The notes beneath the pieces are model-generated. The model ran no database searches, was not told where the DNA came from, and saw nothing but the letters and a program-made list of their open reading frames with translations. Both the position numbers and the translations under genes were made by a program. DNA of 64,000 nucleotides from Vibrio sp. RE86 (GTDB taxonomy: Bacteria; Pseudomonadota; Gammaproteobacteria; Enterobacterales; Vibrionaceae), in the NCBI RefSeq assembly GCF_013114545.1, contig NZ_VTXI01000012.1, positions 1-64,000 of the forward strand, in the 5' to 3' direction. Within the stretch, counting starts at the first letter, position 1. Each line of letters begins with the position of its first letter. This document shows positions 55,162-64,000 of the stretch, one piece after another.

Positions 55162-56910
55162 ATGGAGCAAGTATTAGTTTGGTTGTGGGATACTTCTCAT
55201 GGGCATGGTTTTGATCTTGTTATCATTATTCTTGCGATCATGGCGGTTGTCTATTGCTATGCACGTAACCAAGCACACCTAACTGAATTGGTCTTAAGCT
55301 CACCGAATGCTTTACTGATCGTGGATGGGGAGACCGGCAAGTTATTCAAAGCCAACCCCATTGCGAACCAAATATTAGGCGCTCGCAGGGTTGGTAAAAG
55401 CTATATGTTGCCTGACTTGGTGACACCGCAATTTATTCTATCCTTAGTGTCTCCATTTTCTGGAAACAGCTTTTCATCTCATGTTATCGACTGGCCTGTT
55501 ACAGAGAGTCGCTCGATCAAGCTCGATGTCACTGGACGAAAGACCTTATTTCGTCGCCGAAAAGTATGGTTGCTCTATTTTTCGCCTCACCAAAAGCTTG
55601 AAGAAGAGTTAAGACAAGAGGTGCACTCTCTTTCTATGATCAAGAGTGCGTTCGACAACCTTTCTGAGCTAATTTTCATCAAAGACAAACAAGGTCAGAT
55701 CGTCTCCAGTAACCGAGCATTCCAACGCTTTTGGCACAACAGAGAATCTGAGGGATCGGCTGATATTCAAGGCGTGGTGAAGGGACGAACCAGTACCCGA
55801 CGTTGGACCGTGACGCCTGATGGTCGAAGTTGCTTACTTGAAAGTCACCAAAGTGTACTGATCTCTTCTGAAGGAGAGCGAATTGGTACGCTCGGTATTA
55901 GTCATGACGTGACCGATTGGCATGACATGCAGAAGAGCCTGCGTGACGAAATGGACAAGCGTAAAGATACCGAAGTGGCACTTGCTCAGCGTGATACCAT
56001 CTTACAAAACATCCTTGAATCGAGCCCTGATTCTATCGGTATCTTCAATGAAAACATGGTGTATCAAGCGTGTAACCTACCTTTTGTTGCTGCACTAGGT
56101 ATCTCTTCTGTTGATGAGTTGATAGGGAAGCGCCTACAAGATCTGTTGCCTAATGAGACCTATAGCCGCTTATCTGAAACTGATAATAAAGTGCTACATG
56201 AAGGAAAGTCCCTACGTTATATCGACCGTGTTGTGAGCAGCAATGGCCAATTCATTTGGTATGATGTCGTTAAATCACCATTTAGGGATCCTGCCTCTGG
56301 GACCAATGGTGTCTTGATCATGGCACGTGATGTCTCTGAACGTTATCTTGCTGAACAAAAGCTTGAAGAGGCCAATCAGGAGCTTGAGCGCTTGAGCTTT
56401 ATTGATAGCCTGACTCAAATATCTAACCGTCGCCGTTTTGACGAGCAGTTAGATACATTGTGGCATGTGCATACTCGAGAAAAGCAGCCTCTCACCGTCA
56501 TGTTATGTGATATCGATTACTTTAAAGGTTACAACGATTTCTATGGTCACCAGAGGGGCGATGAAGCATTGATCAAAGTGGCTCAGGTATTTAAGAAAGT
56601 GCTGCCTCGCTCAAGTGACTGTGTTGCCCGATACGGTGGTGAAGAGTTTGCTTTTATTTTGCCAAATACGACGGCTGAAGGTGCAAAAAAAGTTGCTGAG
56701 CGTATTCATCAAGGGATCGCTGAACTTGGCTTAGAGCATCACGTTTCTGAGATTTCTGAACGTTTGACAGCCAGTATTGGTCTGGTTGCTCTCACACCAC
56801 AACCTTTGGATAATAGTGAATCCATCGTTGCTCTTGCTGATAGCGCGCTATACCAAGCGAAAGCAAATGGTCGCAACCAAACCTGTGTGCATCACACATC
56901 AGATAATTAG
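55162..56910 (+). CDS. Membrane PAS-GGDEF diguanylate cyclase
   Basis: The 582-residue protein has one N-terminal membrane helix (about 18-36), three PAS-like domains (about 42-150, 165-270 and 290-405) and a C-terminal GGDEF domain (about 415-575). The active site is GGEEF (YGGEEFAFILP). It should make cyclic di-GMP in response to a PAS-sensed cue. It sits between yhcC (63-bp gap) and arcB (118-bp gap) on the same strand; E. coli lacks a gene here. No EAL domain is present. I do not assign a name. Confidence 0.9.
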   Translation: MEQVLVWLWDTSHGHGFDLVIIILAIMAVVYCYARNQAHLTELVLSSPNALLIVDGETGKLFKANPIANQILGARRVGKSYMLPDLVTPQFILSLVSPFSGNSFSSHVIDWPVTESRSIKLDVTGRKTLFRRRKVWLLYFSPHQKLEEELRQEVHSLSMIKSAFDNLSELIFIKDKQGQIVSSNRAFQRFWHNRESEGSADIQGVVKGRTSTRRWTVTPDGRSCLLESHQSVLISSEGERIGTLGISHDVTDWHDMQKSLRDEMDKRKDTEVALAQRDTILQNILESSPDSIGIFNENMVYQACNLPFVAALGISSVDELIGKRLQDLLPNETYSRLSETDNKVLHEGKSLRYIDRVVSSNGQFIWYDVVKSPFRDPASGTNGVLIMARDVSERYLAEQKLEEANQELERLSFIDSLTQISNRRRFDEQLDTLWHVHTREKQPLTVMLCDIDYFKGYNDFYGHQRGDEALIKVAQVFKKVLPRSSDCVARYGGEEFAFILPNTTAEGAKKVAERIHQGIAELGLEHHVSEISERLTASIGLVALTPQPLDNSESIVALADSALYQAKANGRNQTCVHHTSDN

Positions 56911-57028
56911 CGCCCTCCCATATGGGATTCTTTTCGCTGTGACAGGTGAAAACAGGTAATATGACAACTGATCTATTCAAGCTATTGTTTAGATTGGTTT
57001 TGCCTCTTGTTACCTTTCGGAGCTCTCG

Positions 57029-59380
57029 ATGAAGCCGATAAAAAATCTCGCTCAGTACTATGTTGATTTGCTTGTTAAGCTGGGCATCCTACGTTTTTCC
57101 ATTCTTTTGGCACTGGCCTTAGTCGCCCTTGCCGTTGTTGTGCAAGTTGGCATCACCTTGGTTCTCAGTGGTCACGTCGATGACATCGATATTGTTCGCT
57201 CCGTCTTTTTTGGTCTTCTCATTACGCCGTGGGCGGTGTACTTTTTATCCGTCGTCGTCGATCAACTTGAAGAGTCACGCCAACGTCTGTCGAAACTGGT
57301 CTCTAAGCTCAAAGATATGCGTTCACGAGACCAAGAGCTAAACAACAAACTCCAACAGAATATCGCGAAGCTAAATCAAGAGATCGAAGAGAGAATCAAG
57401 GCTGAAGAAGCACGCGAAGAGGCGATGCGTGATCTTGAAAACGAGGTCTATCAACGTGAAAAGACACAGGTAGAACTAGCTGAACGTACCGCTTTACTTC
57501 GCTCGTTTATTGATGCCTCCCCTGACCTTATCTACTATCGAAATGCAGAGGGTGTTTTCTCTGGCTGTAACCGTGCAATGGAAGAGCTCACGGGTAAAAA
57601 AGAGAGCCAGCTGGTGGGTTTGACGCCTTGGGATGTCTACAGCAAAGAAGTTGCTCAGCAAATTGTCGATACCGATGAAAAAGTCTTCTCTGACAACCAA
57701 GCTCTAACCTATGAGCAATGGTTGGAATATCCGGACGGACGTAAAAATTACTTTGAACTGCGTAAAGTGCCGTTTTACAGCAAAGATGGTCGCCACTTGG
57801 GCCTAGTGGGCTTCGGCCGTGATATTACGGAGCGTAAACGTCACGAGGAGTCACTAGAAAAAGCCAGTCGCGATAAGACTACCTTCATTTCAACAATCAG
57901 CCATGAGTTAAGAACTCCACTCAACGGCATTGTCGGTCTAAGCCGCATGTTGCTTGATACCCAGTTAACCCAAGAACAACGTAGCCACATGCAGACAATT
58001 AATGTCAGCGCGATCACCTTGGGCAATATCTTCAACGATATCATTGATATGGATAAGTTCGACCGTCGTAAGCTTGAGCTATTCCCATCGACGTTGAACT
58101 TTGAAGAGTTTGTTGTCGAGATGGAAAGTATCTCAGCCTTGATGGCATCACAAAAAGGGCTTCGTTTTGATTTAGAGCGTCTCAGTGAACTGCCATCAGG
58201 TATTGAAGTTGACGCCACTCGCTTACGTCAAGTTCTCTGGAATTTAGTCAGTAACGCCATGAAGTTCACCAAAGAAGGTGGCGTTGTGATGACGGTTGCT
58301 TCTGAAGTCGAGGATGGCTTTGCCAACATCACAGTCGAGGTGGAAGACAGTGGTATTGGTATTCCTGAAGCTGAGCTCGATAAGATCTTCGCTATGTACT
58401 ATCAAGTGAAATCTGGCAAAGACAACCTACATGCCGTGGGCACTGGTATTGGATTAGCGGTTTCGAAACAGCTGATCAACATGATGGACGGCGATATAAC
58501 CGTTTCCAGCGAAGAAGGGTTCGGTAGTACCTTTACTGTGACGATTCGCGTACCACTAGTCGAAATTCAAGAACCGCAACCTGAATCTACACAGGCCGCG
58601 CAAGAACTGAATATCTTTATGGTTGAAGACATTGAGCTCAATATCACGGTCGCTCGTTCTCTACTTGAAAGTATGGGCCATGAAGTTTCAGTCGCGATGA
58701 ATGGTGCTGAAGCGATGGAAATGTTTGACCCTGAAATCTACGATTTGGTCTTCCTCGATATTCAACTGCCAGACATGACAGGTTTCGATATCGCAGAGTA
58801 TTTCCGCCGAACTTATTCTGATCTTCCGCCGCTGGTGGCGCTGACAGCGAATGTGCTGAAAAACAAAAATGAGTACTTTGAGCGTGGGATGGATGATGCG
58901 ATTAGCAAACCGCTTTCGGTAACGGCCGTGCAGGATGTGTTGGCTAAATTCACTCAAGAATCGTCTCAGCCGCAGCCTAAACCGCTAGAAATAGTCGAAA
59001 CAGCGAGTGAAGGCGGAGAAATTTACTCAACACTGCTCGACCTCGATATGCTGGACTCTTACGTAGGTATTGTTGGACCGCAACCAGTCTTAGATAGTAT
59101 TCAAATGTTTGAAGAGATGATGCCAGATTACCTCAAAGTGCTTGACTCCAATATGGTTGCCAGAGATCAAAAAGGCATTGTTTCTGAAGCACACAAAATA
59201 AAAGGGGCAGCAGGCTCTATTGGTCTAAAGCATATTCAAAGCATCGCTCAAAAGGCACAGTCTCCTGATTTACCTGCTTGGTGGGAAAATATCGACGATT
59301 GGGTTGAAGAAATGAAGAATGAATATGAAAATGATATTCAGATACTCAAAGAGTGGCTTAATAACAACAAAGGTGAATAA
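57029..59380 (+). CDS. arcB: Aerobic respiration control sensor kinase ArcB
   Basis: The 783-residue tripartite hybrid kinase has two membrane helices (about 20-45 and 55-78), a coiled-coil linker, a PAS domain (about 155-275) and a histidine kinase core with H292 (ISHELRTPLNG). An ATPase domain, receiver with D577 (LVFLDIQLPD) and C-terminal HPt domain with H722 (AHKIKGAAGS) follow. It senses quinone redox state and phosphorylates ArcA. Length and order equal E. coli ArcB (778). Its partner arcA is 45 kb away in this window. CGGAG ribosome site. Confidence 0.97.
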   Translation: MKPIKNLAQYYVDLLVKLGILRFSILLALALVALAVVVQVGITLVLSGHVDDIDIVRSVFFGLLITPWAVYFLSVVVDQLEESRQRLSKLVSKLKDMRSRDQELNNKLQQNIAKLNQEIEERIKAEEAREEAMRDLENEVYQREKTQVELAERTALLRSFIDASPDLIYYRNAEGVFSGCNRAMEELTGKKESQLVGLTPWDVYSKEVAQQIVDTDEKVFSDNQALTYEQWLEYPDGRKNYFELRKVPFYSKDGRHLGLVGFGRDITERKRHEESLEKASRDKTTFISTISHELRTPLNGIVGLSRMLLDTQLTQEQRSHMQTINVSAITLGNIFNDIIDMDKFDRRKLELFPSTLNFEEFVVEMESISALMASQKGLRFDLERLSELPSGIEVDATRLRQVLWNLVSNAMKFTKEGGVVMTVASEVEDGFANITVEVEDSGIGIPEAELDKIFAMYYQVKSGKDNLHAVGTGIGLAVSKQLINMMDGDITVSSEEGFGSTFTVTIRVPLVEIQEPQPESTQAAQELNIFMVEDIELNITVARSLLESMGHEVSVAMNGAEAMEMFDPEIYDLVFLDIQLPDMTGFDIAEYFRRTYSDLPPLVALTANVLKNKNEYFERGMDDAISKPLSVTAVQDVLAKFTQESSQPQPKPLEIVETASEGGEIYSTLLDLDMLDSYVGIVGPQPVLDSIQMFEEMMPDYLKVLDSNMVARDQKGIVSEAHKIKGAAGSIGLKHIQSIAQKAQSPDLPAWWENIDDWVEEMKNEYENDIQILKEWLNNNKGE

Positions 59381-59381
59381 G

Positions 59382-59828
59382 ATGAAGAAATTAGCATTGG
59401 TCTCGCTCGGTGTCGCGCTGTTGGCTGGTTGTGCAACTCAGCCAGTGGGTTGGGAACAAGACAATCAAATTGTCGTTGCGGATACCAAGGTAACGCTAAA
59501 AAGTAACCTTTGGTTAAACAAAATGCCGACAATCGGCGAAGTGCAAGACAGCACGTTACACGGAACACTCTACCTAGAGTCCGAGAACACATTACCGCCA
59601 GAGTTGGATGTAGAAAGTATTACATTGCAGCAAGGTGAAGATAGCTGGATGATTGATGGTGATCTGCTTGAGCTACGTACCCATAGCCCTAATCAGTGGG
59701 AAGTGGTATTTGTTTGGCAATTCCCTATCGATTCAAACCTGCCAGTGAATGTTGCTTTGCAGTTGAACAATAACGACACCATTGAGTGGCTAGTAGAAAA
59801 AGACGTGAAGGTCGATACGGTTTACTAA
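59382..59828 (+). CDS. Small lipoprotein of unknown function downstream of arcB
   Basis: I do not recognise the family. The 148-residue product has a lipoprotein signal (LLAGC, acceptor Cys17) and a mature part with regular beta-strand-like pattern, no cysteines and an acidic character. The ATG is one base after the arcB stop, with AAGGTG inside the end of arcB, so it is translationally linked to arcB. A terminator follows. Confidence 0.8.
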   Translation: MKKLALVSLGVALLAGCATQPVGWEQDNQIVVADTKVTLKSNLWLNKMPTIGEVQDSTLHGTLYLESENTLPPELDVESITLQQGEDSWMIDGDLLELRTHSPNQWEVVFVWQFPIDSNLPVNVALQLNNNDTIEWLVEKDVKVDTVY

Positions 59829-59850
59829 CTCAGTTTATTTTGCATAGAAA

Positions 59851-59881
59851 AAAGGCTTGCTCCAATGGGGCAAGCCTTTTT
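59851..59881. terminator. Bidirectional terminator between the lipoprotein gene and tolC
   Basis: A stem (AAAAAAGGCTTGC with GCAAGCCTTTTTT, short loop) with T-runs on both sides separates convergent genes. Confidence 0.9.
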
Positions 59882-59900
59882 TGATCAGAGTAATTTGGAA

Positions 59901-61223
59901 TTACTTGCTAGCGGTTTTTAGACCAGCATTAATATCCAAAATATCTTGTTCGCTTAGTGTGCCTACTGCTTGGCGAAGCTGAAGTACACTTAGGATGTAG
60001 TCGTAACGTGCGTTAGATAGGCTCTTGTTTGCATCGTATAGACGACGAGTTGAGTCTAGTACGTCAACGATAGTACGAGTACCTACATCGAAACCTGCTT
60101 CTGTTGCTTCAAGTGCAGATTGCGCTGAAACTACAGTTTGTTCGTAAGCGCGTAGTGCACCGATTGAAGCGCTGATGTTGTTGTTGAATGCGCGAACATC
60201 CTTAACAACACTGCGGTATGTAGCTTCTAGGTCTTGGCTAGCGGCAACATAGTTGAACTCAGCCTGTTTTGTTAGCGAGGTTGTTGCACCACCCGTGTAG
60301 AGTGGGACAGCTAGGTTCAAACCAATGTTCAAGTTGTCTGAGTCGTAGTCGTTAGAGCTATTTGTTGTATTCGCTAGGCCGTAACTACCATCCAATTTTA
60401 ATGTTGGTAGGTGTCCTGAACTAGCATTAGAAATATCGTCTTTCGCGATATCTTGCGTGATACGTGCAGCAAGTAGACTTAGGTTTTTCTGTTGTGCTTC
60501 TTCAACTAATGCATCGATAGCTGTCGATGTTTTGCTTGCAGAGAAACGGTCTGTATCTAAAACGTCTAAGTTAGAGTGCTCTTGACCAGTAATCTCACGT
60601 AGACCTTCGTAGCTGTTCACTAGGCTGTTTTCAGCCAATACTTCATCAGCCAATACTGCATCGTATTGAGCTTGCGCGTCATGCACGTCAGTAATTGCCG
60701 ATAGACCGACTTCGAAACGTTGTTTGGTCTGCTCTAGCTGACGGCCAACCGCTGCTTTTTCTGCTTGAACAAACTCAAGGTTGTCTTGCGCACGTAGTAC
60801 GTCAAAGTAAGCTGTTGAAACACGTAGAATCAGTGCCTGTTGCGTTGCTGCAAATGAAGCATCTGACTGGCGTGCGGTCTTTTCAGCCGTATCGAGAGTA
60901 ATCCAACTAGAGCGATCAAATAGCTCTTGCTCAAAACGAATCGCAGCACCGTACTGGTTGTTATCAGTATTAGTTGTGCTGGTCGAAAACTCCTGTTCGC
61001 CACGGTTTATATCGTAGTTTGCAACGAGAGAGATCGTTGGTAATAAAGTTGCACGGCTAGACGTTACTGCTTCAAATGCGGCATCACGCTGAGCAGCTGC
61101 GCTTAGAAGCGTCGGGTCGTTTTCTTTCGCCTGGTTATAAATGTCTGCCAGTGTATCGGCAAAAGCGTTTGTGCTTAGGCCGCCAAGTGCTGCACTGATA
61201 AATAGTGGAAGCAGTTTTTTCAT
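59901..61223 (-). CDS. tolC: Outer membrane channel protein TolC
   Basis: The 440-residue protein has a signal peptide (about 1-22, cleavage after AFA) and two structural repeats characteristic of TolC (start ADTLADIYNQAKENDPTLLSA; repeated R-x-Y-D-A segments). It forms the trimeric outer-membrane exit for RND and type I export systems. ATG 61223 gives the signal peptide directly; the 14-residue extension is not expected. Minus strand, divergent from nudF across a 232-bp promoter region. Confidence 0.96.
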   Translation of the reverse strand: MKKLLPLFISAALGGLSTNAFADTLADIYNQAKENDPTLLSAAAQRDAAFEAVTSSRATLLPTISLVANYDINRGEQEFSTSTTNTDNNQYGAAIRFEQELFDRSSWITLDTAEKTARQSDASFAATQQALILRVSTAYFDVLRAQDNLEFVQAEKAAVGRQLEQTKQRFEVGLSAITDVHDAQAQYDAVLADEVLAENSLVNSYEGLREITGQEHSNLDVLDTDRFSASKTSTAIDALVEEAQQKNLSLLAARITQDIAKDDISNASSGHLPTLKLDGSYGLANTTNSSNDYDSDNLNIGLNLAVPLYTGGATTSLTKQAEFNYVAASQDLEATYRSVVKDVRAFNNNISASIGALRAYEQTVVSAQSALEATEAGFDVGTRTIVDVLDSTRRLYDANKSLSNARYDYILSVLQLRQAVGTLSEQDILDINAGLKTASK

Positions 61224-61455
61224 AGGTCCTATTCCTGCCAAAATATGAAAAAGTTTTCTCATCAAGAGTTTAACTCAATTGATGGTAAATCACTCGAAAC
61301 TTTGCAAAGTTTTACACTTAACTATCCACTTGTGCAATAAAAATAATTCATCAATTTAACTAGAACTATAAAAATTGTATAAAAAGTTGAGCCATGCCCT
61401 TGGAAGTTAAGCTTTTGTCTGAGTAAACTATAAGATTCACTCAGAGAGGTGCCAA

Positions 61456-62085
61456 ATGCAACAGTCTGACAATCAACATAACCAGTTTACTCCCGAAGAT
61501 GTGGAAATAATCTCAAAAGAAACACTGTTTCAGGGTTTTTTTAGAATGATTAAGTATCGCTTTCGACATAAATTATTCGAAGGTGGCTGGAGTGAACCCA
61601 TTGAGCGCGAAATGTTTGAGCGTGGTCATGCTGCTGCAATGTTGCCTTACGACCCTATACGTGACCAAGTGGTACTTATTGAACAAATTCGAGTAGGAGC
61701 TTTAGAGCACGCAAGCCCTTGGCAGCTTGAAATTGTCGCTGGCATGATTGACCGCGATGAGGCGGCGGAAGACGTTGTGCGCCGAGAAGCCGTAGAAGAA
61801 GCAGGGATTGAAGTAGTGGATTTGGAGAAAGTCACCTCTTATTACCCTTCATCGGGCGGTTGCTCTGAAAAGTTAGATGTTTATGTCGGTCAGGTCGATG
61901 CAAGCACTGCGTATGGCGTTCATGGTTTAGACTATGAGGGTGAAGATATTCGTGTGCATGTGGTGTCTCGCCAACAGGCCTACCAATGGGTGAATGAAGG
62001 TAAGTTTGAAAATGGTGCTTCTATCATTGCTCTGCAGTGGCTAGAACTCAACCATCAACGTTTGCAGCAAATATGGAACAAGTAG
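61456..62085 (+). CDS. nudF: ADP-ribose diphosphatase NudF
   Basis: The 209-residue Nudix hydrolase has the signature in GMIDRDEAAEDVVR then REAVEEAGIEV (about 97-119), matching Gx5Ex7REUxEExGU. The full length resembles E. coli NudF, which cleaves ADP-ribose to AMP and ribose 5-phosphate. GAGAGG ribosome site. It overlaps the next gene by 13 bp and heads the nudF-yqiB-cpdA-yqiA cluster, also found downstream of tolC in E. coli. Confidence 0.94.
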   Translation: MQQSDNQHNQFTPEDVEIISKETLFQGFFRMIKYRFRHKLFEGGWSEPIEREMFERGHAAAMLPYDPIRDQVVLIEQIRVGALEHASPWQLEIVAGMIDRDEAAEDVVRREAVEEAGIEVVDLEKVTSYYPSSGGCSEKLDVYVGQVDASTAYGVHGLDYEGEDIRVHVVSRQQAYQWVNEGKFENGASIIALQWLELNHQRLQQIWNK

Positions 62086-62513
62086 CGATAAAGAAACCTT
62101 ATCATGTTGATCTCTCTGATCTGATGAGGACTTATGAAACAAATTACGCCAAGTTAAACGCTTTGCTGCCTAACCAGCCGAGTGTCGGTGATGTACGCTG
62201 CTATCAAGCGGCCCAGATGATGTACCAGATTCAAGTGGTAGAAGTCACAAAGTACACAACTTTGGTCGATATTTGTCAAAGTGATGACGTTCCAGTATTT
62301 CCATTACCGACGATGTCTGTCAGGCTCTACCACGATGCTCGCGTGGCTGAAGTCACTGGCTGTGATCATGTAAAACGTGTTAACGCCAGATATGACTACC
62401 CAAATGATAAAATGCTACAACAAGATGAGAAAGTGCAGCTCAACCGCTTTCTTGGCGACTGGCTTTCGTTTTGTTTAAGGCAAGGTATCAGCCGCACCCC
62501 ATTGAATATTTAG
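62073..62513 (+). CDS. yqiB: DUF1249 family protein YqiB
   Basis: The 146-residue protein matches E. coli YqiB (DUF1249), with conserved TKYTTLV, MSVRLYHDARVAEV and NARYDYPN segments. The function is unknown. ATG 62073 starts within nudF (13-bp overlap); the longer frame from 62037 would overlap far more. It is always found with nudF and cpdA in enterobacteria. Confidence 0.9.
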   Translation: MEQVAIKKPYHVDLSDLMRTYETNYAKLNALLPNQPSVGDVRCYQAAQMMYQIQVVEVTKYTTLVDICQSDDVPVFPLPTMSVRLYHDARVAEVTGCDHVKRVNARYDYPNDKMLQQDEKVQLNRFLGDWLSFCLRQGISRTPLNI

Positions 62514-62521
62514 GTTTAGTT

Positions 62522-63343
62522 TTGAAAGTAACGTCCATTACATCAGACAAAGACAGTATTAAGCTGCTCCAAATCACTGACACTCACCTCTATGAGCCAG
62601 TGGATGGAAGCTTGCTTAGTGTCAAAACATTAGACAGTTTTCACGCTGTAGTGGAAGCGATTGTTGCTGATGGCAGTTCCTATGATGCGATTCTATCAAC
62701 CGGTGATATTTCCCAAGATCATAGCGCACAATCTTATCAGCACTTTGAACAAGGCATCGCACCTCTTGAAAAGCCTTGTTATTGGTTGCCAGGAAATCAT
62801 GACTTTAAACCGAGCATGAATTCAGTGCTTCCTTCTAACCAAGTTCAACAAGTAGAACACGTGCTATTGGGTGAACACTGGCAAATGGTTCTGCTTGATT
62901 CTCAGGTTGTAGGCGTCCCGCACGGACTGTTAAGTGACGATCAGTTGCAGTTGCTCGATGACAAATTGTCTGAGCATCCAGAGCGTCACACATTAGTGTT
63001 GCTGCACCATCATCCTTTACTGGTCGGCAGTCGTTGGCTCGATCAGCATACTTTGAAAGAAGCGGACAATTTTTGGCAGGTTGTTGCTAAGCATAGTAAT
63101 GTCCAAGCCGTGGTATGTGGTCATGTGCATCAAGACATGAATGTTGAGTACCAAGGTGTTCAAGTGATGGCAACACCATCGACGTGTGTTCAATTTAAGC
63201 CGAACTCAGATGATTTTGCGCTTGATACGCTCTCTCCTGGCTGGCGAGAACTTGAGCTACACAAAGATGGTTTAGTCACTACGGATGTAAAACGCTTACC
63301 AGCAGGCTCTTTCCAACCAGACTTTAACTCGGCGGGCTACTAA
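62522..63343 (+). CDS. cpdA: 3',5'-cyclic AMP phosphodiesterase CpdA
   Basis: The 273-residue metallophosphoesterase has all active-site motifs: DTHLYEP, GDISQD, GNHDF, HHHP and GHVHQD. It degrades cAMP and so tempers CRP signalling. The likely start is TTG 62522 with AGG eight bases upstream, which overlaps the yqiB stop. A TTG at 62471 inside yqiB would add 17 residues. The length then fits E. coli CpdA (275). An unusual TTG start and coupling suggest low expression. Confidence 0.92.
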   Translation: MKVTSITSDKDSIKLLQITDTHLYEPVDGSLLSVKTLDSFHAVVEAIVADGSSYDAILSTGDISQDHSAQSYQHFEQGIAPLEKPCYWLPGNHDFKPSMNSVLPSNQVQQVEHVLLGEHWQMVLLDSQVVGVPHGLLSDDQLQLLDDKLSEHPERHTLVLLHHHPLLVGSRWLDQHTLKEADNFWQVVAKHSNVQAVVCGHVHQDMNVEYQGVQVMATPSTCVQFKPNSDDFALDTLSPGWRELELHKDGLVTTDVKRLPAGSFQPDFNSAGY

Positions 63344-63359
63344 GGCTTAGGTGACATTC

Positions 63360-63941
63360 ATGAAACCCTCATTGCTTCTCTACATTCATGGCTTTAACAG
63401 CTCTCCACAATCCCACAAAGCCAATGTAATGCAGCAATATTGCCAGTCTCAACGTCCCGACATCAAAGTAGTGATTCCTCCTCTGCCTTGCTTTCCTGAG
63501 CAAGCGGCGCAGCTACTTTTGGATCTCGTTAATCAATATAAAGATGACTATCGTATTGGATTAGTTGGCAGCTCTTTAGGTGGGTACATGTCAATGTGGC
63601 TCAATGCTCAATTTGGTTTTAAAGCGGTGGTGGTGAACCCTGCGGTCAAGCCGTATGAGTTGCTGGTCGACTTCTTAGGCGAGCAAGAAAACCCGTATAC
63701 TCACGAAAAGTACTTGTTAGAAGAAAAGCACATCGATGAGTTGAAAGCGCTCGATACACCAGTCATCACATCACCCGCTGACTTTTGGTTGCTTCAACAA
63801 GTAGAGGATGAGGTATTGGATTACCGCCAAGCTGTGGCACACTTTTCCGGTTCTACTCAGACGGTTGAACAAGGCGGTGATCATAGCTTTGTCGATTTTG
63901 AACGTTATCCTGAACAAATCATCGAATTCCTACAGCTATAG
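63360..63941 (+). CDS. yqiA: YqiA family esterase
   Basis: The 193-residue alpha/beta-hydrolase matches E. coli YqiA in length and motifs: YIHGFNSSP near the start, nucleophile in GSSLGGY, VVNPAV and the C-terminal GGDHSF with the catalytic histidine. E. coli YqiA has weak esterase activity; the natural substrate is unknown. ATG 63360 follows AGGTGA. In E. coli parE follows; here the window ends 59 bp later, in sequence without a feature I can name. Confidence 0.92.
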   Translation: MKPSLLLYIHGFNSSPQSHKANVMQQYCQSQRPDIKVVIPPLPCFPEQAAQLLLDLVNQYKDDYRIGLVGSSLGGYMSMWLNAQFGFKAVVVNPAVKPYELLVDFLGEQENPYTHEKYLLEEKHIDELKALDTPVITSPADFWLLQQVEDEVLDYRQAVAHFSGSTQTVEQGGDHSFVDFERYPEQIIEFLQL

Positions 63942-64000
63942 CCCTCATTGAGGGAAGAGTCATAATTTTACTTGTTACTTACTTATCCTTCTTGACATAA

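Overview
The window reads as ordinary core chromosome of a marine gamma-proteobacterium, almost certainly a Vibrio (Vibrionaceae). Evidence: proteins that match E. coli and Vibrio orthologues over their full length (GlnE, HldE, ArcA, ArcB, ThrABC, GltBD, InfB, NusA, Pnp, TolC, UbiUVT), the pairing of two different glutamate synthases, a RocS-like GGDEF/EAL protein beside ubiU, and a PAS/GGDEF protein between yhcC and arcB. I see no phage, insertion sequence, integron cassette or CRISPR array.

Layout. 0.1-11.3 kb: an SH3-domain membrane protein, a PhoU-like protein plus PiT phosphate transporter (minus strand), CYTH/CHAD triphosphatase, an ion channel, a chemoreceptor, then glnE and hldE. 11.4-19.0 kb: arcA (minus), DUF3293 and rraA, a small outer-membrane-like protein, and the threonine operon with an attenuating leader peptide (thrL-thrA-thrB-thrC). 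19.1-22.3 kb (minus): a TRIC-type channel, then mtnN-cbiB-btuF. 22.4-33.5 kb: rpsO, pnp, nlpI, a marR-MATE efflux pair with duplicated operators, ubiV and ubiU (minus), the RocS-like gene (minus), then ubiT and a GNAT acetyltransferase. 33.7-40.7 kb: secG, tRNA-Leu(GAG), initiator tRNA-Met, rimP-nusA-infB-rbfA-truB. 40.7-53.6 kb (minus): a DUF1499 lipoprotein and two complete glutamate synthase pairs. 54.1-59.8 kb: yhcC, a diguanylate cyclase, arcB and a small lipoprotein. 59.9-64 kb: tolC (minus), then nudF-yqiB-cpdA-yqiA, which runs to the window edge.

How the genes work together. Nitrogen assimilation is represented by GlnE (control of glutamine synthetase) and two glutamate synthases. Redox control is represented by both halves of the ArcAB system, at opposite ends of a 48-kb stretch, and by the oxygen-independent ubiquinone proteins UbiU, UbiV and UbiT. 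A perfect FNR-type site lies between arcA and DUF3293. The translation and RNA-decay genes that form one contiguous cluster in E. coli (rimP through nlpI) are split here into two blocks in swapped order.

No clearly new multi-gene system was found. The best leads are the rearranged gene order (two nested blocks that look circularly permuted relative to V. cholerae as I remember it), the duplicated 19-bp operator around marR/MATE, a 17-bp tandem duplication at the end of arcA, a cluster of palindromes between gltB and yhcC, and a possible short upstream ORF coupled to secG.
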